12,142 nt of DNA from Auxenochlorella pyrenoidosa (lineage: Eukaryota > Chlorophyta > Trebouxiophyceae > Chlorellales > Chlorellaceae): the NCBI GenBank assembly GCA_001430745.1, contig KQ481946.1, positions 105,561 to 117,702 on the forward strand, given 5' to 3'. The notes under the pieces were generated by a model. That model was not told the origin of the DNA. It saw only the letters and a program-made list of their open reading frames with translations, and made no database searches. A program made the position numbers and the translations under genes. Positions 8,145-12,142 of this stretch are shown piece by piece (position 1 is the first letter of the stretch; each line of letters opens with the position of its first letter).

Positions 8145-11100
8145 TCAAGCGGCAAGCCGGCCCTCCACCTCCTCGCCGTCCTCAGTCAGGCGGTCTGCCT
8201 CTGCCTCCTCATCTTCGTCCTTGGAAGAGGCAGCCTGCTCCCCGCGGTCGAGCTCGGCCGAGCCCTCAGCAGCAGCAGGAGAGGCAGTGGCAGAGGCGAG
8301 CCAGGCCTCCTGCAGCAGCTGCGCCGCCGCCGCCGCCTCAGCCTCTGCTGCTCGCAGCGCGCGGACGGCGGTCTGTGGGCTGCGCGTGCCCAGGCCCAGC
8401 CCCAGGCCCAGCCCACCAGGCAGGGGGGTGGCGTCATCGGTCGAACCAGCAGCGCCCTCGGAGGGGGAGGGCGGCTCTGGGGAGTCGGCGCAAGAGGTGC
8501 CGCTGCTAGCGGCATAGCCGTCGGCGCTGCCCCGCCCAGACATTGGCTGTCCGGGCGTCAGCGTCTGCGGCCCCGCCGCACCCGAAGCAGCGCCGGCCGT
8601 GGCCCCGGCTGCGGCCCGTGCAGCATCCTCAGCCTCGACGGCAGCCGCAGCAGCGTCATGCTCCTCCAGGGCAGCCGCGGCCTCCTGCACCACCGTTGCC
8701 AGCGTGGACTGGTCGTGCAGCAGGGCATCGTGTGCGGCGGCGCGGGTGCGCAGGGAAGCGCGGATTTGCTCCTGCAGGACAGGGCCAGGTGGGGCAGGCC
8801 GGGAGGGCCGAGTCGGCACCCTGGGGAGCTGGGCATGGGCAGCCGCAGGGCCACTGGCCTGCCTGATGGCGCCAGGCCACGCCCACGCTTGCCCTCCCAA
8901 GCAGCAGGCCCGGGCGTTCCAAACAACCACAGCACCAGCAGCGCCTGCGGCTGCGGCGCCGCCAGCCCAGCGCCTCACCTCCACCTGGCACATTGCTTCC
9001 ACAGTCAGGTCCAGCGCCTCCTCTGCCGCATCCAGCGCCGCAGTGGCCGCCTGCGCCTCCTCCGCCGCGCCCTCCTGCCCCACCGCCTTGCCCTCGAAAG
9101 CGGCCTCCAGGCGCGCCTGCGCCGCATCCAGCGCCTGCTCCTGCTCCTCAGCCTGCACAGAAGGGGGGATGGGGGTGGGGTGTGTGTGTGGGGGGGGGGT
9201 GAGGTAGGAGGGGAGTTGCGAGACACACGCTGCCGATGCAACGCGGCCCTCCAAGCCAAGGGGTGCGACAGGGGGCCGGCGAGACGGAGAGCAGTCGCAC
9301 GACTCGTTGTCTGCTCCCCAGTCTTGCTCAGACCAGAGCGCTCATGCTCCATGTCGGCAGCCCAGGAGGCAGCACGACTGCCCTGGCGCACCCACCTGCT
9401 GCCGCATGGCCAGGTGCTGCCGCTTGAGCCCCTCCACCTCGCCCGCCGCCTGCCGCAGCCGCGCCGCCGCGTCTTGCACGCGTTCGTGCGCCTCTGCCAG
9501 TGCGCCGCGCACCACGAGCACCGCCGCGTCTGCTGCCGCGTTGGCGCCGCCCCGCTGCGCCCCGTCGCCCTGCTGCCCGGCGCCGCAGCTGCCGGCGTCG
9601 GCTGCGAGGTCCAGGGCGGAGAGCAGGTCCCGCACCTCTGCGCTGCTGTGCTCCAGCGCCGCCTGGAGGGCCGCGGCCTGCTCGCGCTGCCGTGCCGAGT
9701 CGGCGGCCGGCAGGGGCGAGGGCGCGCTGCTGGGGCGGGGGTGCACCGGTGTGCCCAGCGGGGAGAGGCTGCCGTCGGGGCCTGCAGGGAGGGTCGCGGC
9801 AGCCGTGCGAAAAAGTGGAAACGGTATGGGCAGGGCAGGGGCGGGCGGCTGCTTTGCGGATGCCGGCGGCAGGGCAGTCGCCAAGCTGCCGTGCAGCGCA
9901 GTGCAGGCGCGGCTTAGGCGCCACACCGGGCGCCCGATGCCCTGCAGCTGACCTGGCAGGTCCTGGCCCAGCGCGTGCTCTGCCGAAGAGAAGAGGCCCT
10001 GGGCGCGGCTGACCCACGCGCCAATATCCTGCAGGCCCTCGCCGCCGGCGCCTGGAGGGACGCAGAGAGAGGGGCGCGCAGAGGGCATAGGGATCAAAGC
10101 AATCCTTGCTGCCAGGCGGCAACGCGAGGGTGAGCATGCGGCAAGCAGGTCTCCGGTGGCTTTGTGGTTAGGTCAGCACTGGCTGGGGGCAATGCATGAG
10201 CGGCGCCCAGGGCACCATCTGCCCGGAGCACCACATGCAGGCCAGTGTAAGCGGCATCGCATCCGCAGGGCCCTCCCCCTCAGCGCACACAGCCTTGAGC
10301 CTCGCCTACCTGCCATGCCTGACGCAGACAGGGCGCTGGTTGGGGTGGAGCCGGGCTCGCTGCCGTCGCCCTTGCCTGCTGTTGGGACATGCCAAGGCCG
10401 GGCGGCCAACAAGTCAGGGGACGCCTTTTTGAGGTAGGCATGGGGGGCTTGAGTGCGCTGCATGGTTCTGTCCTGCCGCTAGCACGATGGCAAGGCTGGA
10501 CTGGGTGCCTGGAACAATCACACTTTTAAAAGGCTCATCCGCCTGCCCAGCCGGGCATCCACCCACCAGACAGGAGGCGCATGACCGACCCCATCTTGGT
10601 GCTCAAGAAGGACGCCATTCGGGCGCTGCAGGACAGGAAGGGGCGGCGCAGACGACTCAATGCTTGATGCCATGCAGAGGCCCTGGGAGTGCGGGGCACC
10701 GTGGGGAGCAGGCCGCACGATCTGTTGTGATGAGAACAGACGGCGAAGCAAAACACGCAGGCAGGCAGGCAGGCAGGCAGGCGGGCACGCGGTTGGGGGT
10801 GCACCTCTGGGAGACGGGCGTCGAGTGGCCGCTTGAGTTGGCCAGGCCGCTGAGGCGGCGGCCCGATAGCAGCAGCTGGTGCGCGGGGAGGGGGGAGGAG
10901 GTGTCTGCAGGGGCAAGGCCGGGCAGGGCGCCAGGGCTCTTCCGTTGCAAACACCCGAGAGGCTGACGGGCCGCCGAGCCTGTCGCAGGCAGAAAGGCGC
11001 GCCAGAGGCTGGGCAAGGTGCCCGGCTGCATGTCTGTCAGCCCCGCCGAGGCAGGCATGCCAGTTTGGACAACCGCCCGGGCGTGCTGTGCGCACCCGAG

Positions 11101-12142
11101 TCTGCCTGCTGCTCCACCAGGCGGCGCTCTGCCGAGGCCAGCAGGTCCAGCGCCAGCACCTTCTCCTCCACGGCGCGGCGCAGGTCGTGCTGCGGGCAGG
11201 GTTGCACGGGTGGGGTGGTGGGGTGGGGAGCGCTCGAGGTGGATGGAGCGACAAATGCGTGCTGCTAGCAGCACGCAGCAGCTCGTGTGGCGGTTCCACC
11301 ACCTGCTCGATGCTGCCTGCTGCGGCTGGACGCGCCGGCGCTGTGCGCACCGACTCGCCTGCTGGCGACCCCCACCTGCACCACGCTGCGCATCTCGGTG
11401 TCCTCCGAGGCCTGGATGGACTTGATGGCGGAGTCGGCGGCGATGTACTGCTGGGAGGCCAGGCACAGCTCGGCCTGCGGGGCACCAGACGGGGACCCCA
11501 GCCTGGTCAAGCTGCCTGCTGGCGGCGCCTGCCAGCGGCGCCTGAACAATGGAGAGGCCAGGACTTCCGCACAACAAGCGCAGAACGGTCCACCGGCCGA
11601 GCCGATGTACAAGCACTTGCAGGCGGCACGACAGACCGGACCTGCCACAAACTTACGGCCTGCTCCGCACAGGGCGCGCCGATTCCAACCCCCTCTGCTC
11701 CCCATGTGCAGAGGCCGCCCCCCACCTCACCCCCCCACCACCACCACCACCACACGCACCACCCCGTGCCCACCTGCGCCTCTCGCGCCTCTGCCAGCTG
11801 CTGCTCCAGCACCGACTTGTCGCCCTCCAGCTTCTGGGCCAGGATGCCCAGGCTGGCCACGTCCTGCGGGGCAGAGGAGGGGGCAAGGGTAGGTGGGTGG
11901 GTGGGGTGGGGGGAGTGGGGTGCGGGGCGTAAGCACCACAGGGCCGCAAAGCCTTGGCGAGGGCGGCGCGCCGGCATGCGAGGCACACCCTCCACCACTG
12001 GGCGGCCAGGGCGTGTGCCCCGCCGTGCACGCGCCCCGAGGCAGCCTGGCCCCCGCCTTGCCTGCTCCAGCTCAGCCACCCGCCGCTCCAGCTGGCTCTT
12101 CTGCGCCTGCACCTCCATGAGCGCCTGGGTGACCTGGTCCAT
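8145..12142 (-). CDS. Unrecognised Ala/Glu-rich coiled-coil protein (5' end open at window edge, 10 exons)
   Basis: Minus-strand exons are 12142-12062, 11863-11774, 11474-11376, 11189-11096, 10904-10805, 10625-10567, 10375-10310, 10051-9396, 9152-8979 and 8771-8145, giving 681 visible residues to the TGA at 8147-8145. All phases agree. The first visible codon is ATG, but it sits at the window end inside a coiled coil, so it is probably internal. Visible residues 1-118 are four coiled-coil exons rich in E, Q, L and A (SQLERRVAELEQ, LEGDKSVLEQQLAEAREAQ, AVEEKVLALDLLASAERRL). Residues 119-200 are a Ser/Gly linker with LLLSGRRLSGL and a basic segment RMASFLSTKMGSVMRLLSG. Residues 198-473 contain LQDIGAWVSRAQGL, a Pro-rich stretch and two more coiled coils. 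The last exon has a helix (EQIRASLRTRAAAHD), a low-complexity Gly/Ser/Pro linker with GLGLGLGLG, and an acidic end. No motor, kinase or membrane domain is visible. It may be cytoskeletal or a scaffold. The strand and frame are secure; exons 5-7 are less certain. Confidence 0.75.
9163..9199. repeat. Simple-sequence polypyrimidine tract (C/AC-rich on the minus strand)
   Basis: On the plus strand this is G6, G5, G4, a (TG)n run and G10. In the minus-strand gene it is the C-rich tract 10-46 bases before the 3' splice site at 9153, so it probably serves as a long polypyrimidine tract. Confidence 0.85.
10376..10381 (-). other. NAGNAG tandem acceptor in the coiled-coil gene
   Basis: The intron before exon 10375-10310 ends AACAGCAG on the minus strand, so splicing after either AG keeps the frame and differs by one Ala. 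The pyrimidine tract is weak, which may favour mixed use. Confidence 0.5.
10757..10780. repeat. (GCAG)6 microsatellite in an intron of the coiled-coil gene
   Basis: Six perfect GCAG units followed by a degenerate GCGG lie in the intron 10804-10626. On the coding strand this reads CTGC repeats. It is non-coding in the assembled model. Confidence 0.9.
11735..11752. repeat. (CCA)6 microsatellite in an intron of the coiled-coil gene
   Basis: Six CCA units follow a C-run (11730-11736). The sense (minus) strand reads (TGG)6 about 20 bases after the donor at 11773, followed by G7. It is a length-variable simple repeat. Confidence 0.85.
12060..12061 (-). other. GC 5' splice site of a GC-AG intron (coiled-coil gene)
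   Basis: On the minus strand the exon ends GAGCAG and the intron begins GCAAGG, running 12061-11864 to CCGCAG. The coiled-coil register continues across the join (VAELEQ to DVASLG), phase 0. The nearest GT further on would leave phase 1, which does not fit the next exon. Confidence 0.7.

Noticed and set aside
8070..9917. 615-codon plus-strand open frame
   Set aside because: It is Arg/Gly/Pro/Ala-rich without motifs and lies antisense to well-phased coiled-coil exons; long spurious frames are expected in GC-rich DNA.
10440..10463. Longer version of exon 10375-10310 starting after CTCAAG (in-frame LKKASPDLLAARP)
   Set aside because: The reading frame is open and phase compatible, but the acceptor has almost no pyrimidine tract. 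It remains a possible alternative isoform, not the primary model.
10581..10667. Short plus-strand ORF reading MTDPILVLKKDAIRALQDRK, protein-like in composition
   Set aside because: The minus strand here carries an exon (10625-10567) with good CTGCAG acceptor, GTGGGT donor and matching phases on both sides; the plus ORF is best explained as its shadow.
11104..11105. A further GC donor in the coiled-coil gene (after LVEQQ)
   Set aside because: A GT donor 10 bases further on (11095-11094, GTGCGC) joined to the strong CCCCTGCAG acceptor at 10906-10905 gives an in-frame exon and needs no rare donor or weak CACCAG acceptor.
1..12142. tRNA, rRNA, CRISPR, insertion sequence or viral remnant
   Set aside because: Reading both strands showed no cloverleaf with TψC/anticodon features, no regularly spaced direct repeats of CRISPR type, and no transposase or capsid-like coding sequence.

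Overview
The window is nuclear DNA from a GC-rich, intron-dense green alga, most likely a Chlorella-type trebouxiophyte or a relative. This is inferred from four signs: short exons split by 90-360 base introns with GT-AG (occasionally GC-AG) ends, frequent GTGCGC and GTGAGC donors, TGTAA-type poly(A) signals, and G- and C-homopolymers inside introns. No species assignment is possible from sequence reading alone. There is no bacterial operon, rRNA, tRNA, CRISPR array or transposon that I can support.

Four protein genes can be assembled exon by exon with matching splice phases. (1) Bases 17-2806, plus strand: the 3' part of a CHY/CTCHY/RING zinc-finger E3 ubiquitin ligase of the PIRH2 (RCHY1)/plant MIEL1 type, with an unusual acidic C-terminal tail. 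(2) Bases 3992-3228, minus strand: a complete 129-residue EAF6/MEAF6-type subunit of the NuA4/TIP60-class histone acetyltransferase. It converges on gene 1, and the likely poly(A) signals of the two cross over each other. (3) Bases 4801-7494, plus strand: a complete ten-exon gene for a 273-residue secreted family-3 extracellular solute-binding protein (amino-acid-binding fold). It keeps the Arg and Asp that bind the amino acid backbone in its bacterial relatives but has no membrane or channel part. (4) Bases 12142-8145, minus strand: the last ten exons (681 residues visible) of a coiled-coil, Ala/Glu-rich protein that I do not recognise.

Genes 2 and 3 diverge from an intergenic stretch of about 0.8 kb that carries three evenly spaced TGTGAC motifs. 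Genes 3 and 4 converge on a 650-base stretch in which I found no TGTAA on either strand. The four genes do not form a pathway. A speculative functional link exists only between genes 1 and 2, because human PIRH2 has been reported to interact with TIP60, the acetyltransferase of the complex to which EAF6 belongs.

The points most worth following up are the stand-alone bacterial-type amino-acid-binding protein with a run of phase-1 symmetric exons, the acidic tail of the PIRH2-like protein, three GC-AG introns among 28 modelled, G-runs placed just inside 5' splice sites with C-runs before 3' splice sites, and the unrecognised coiled-coil protein.
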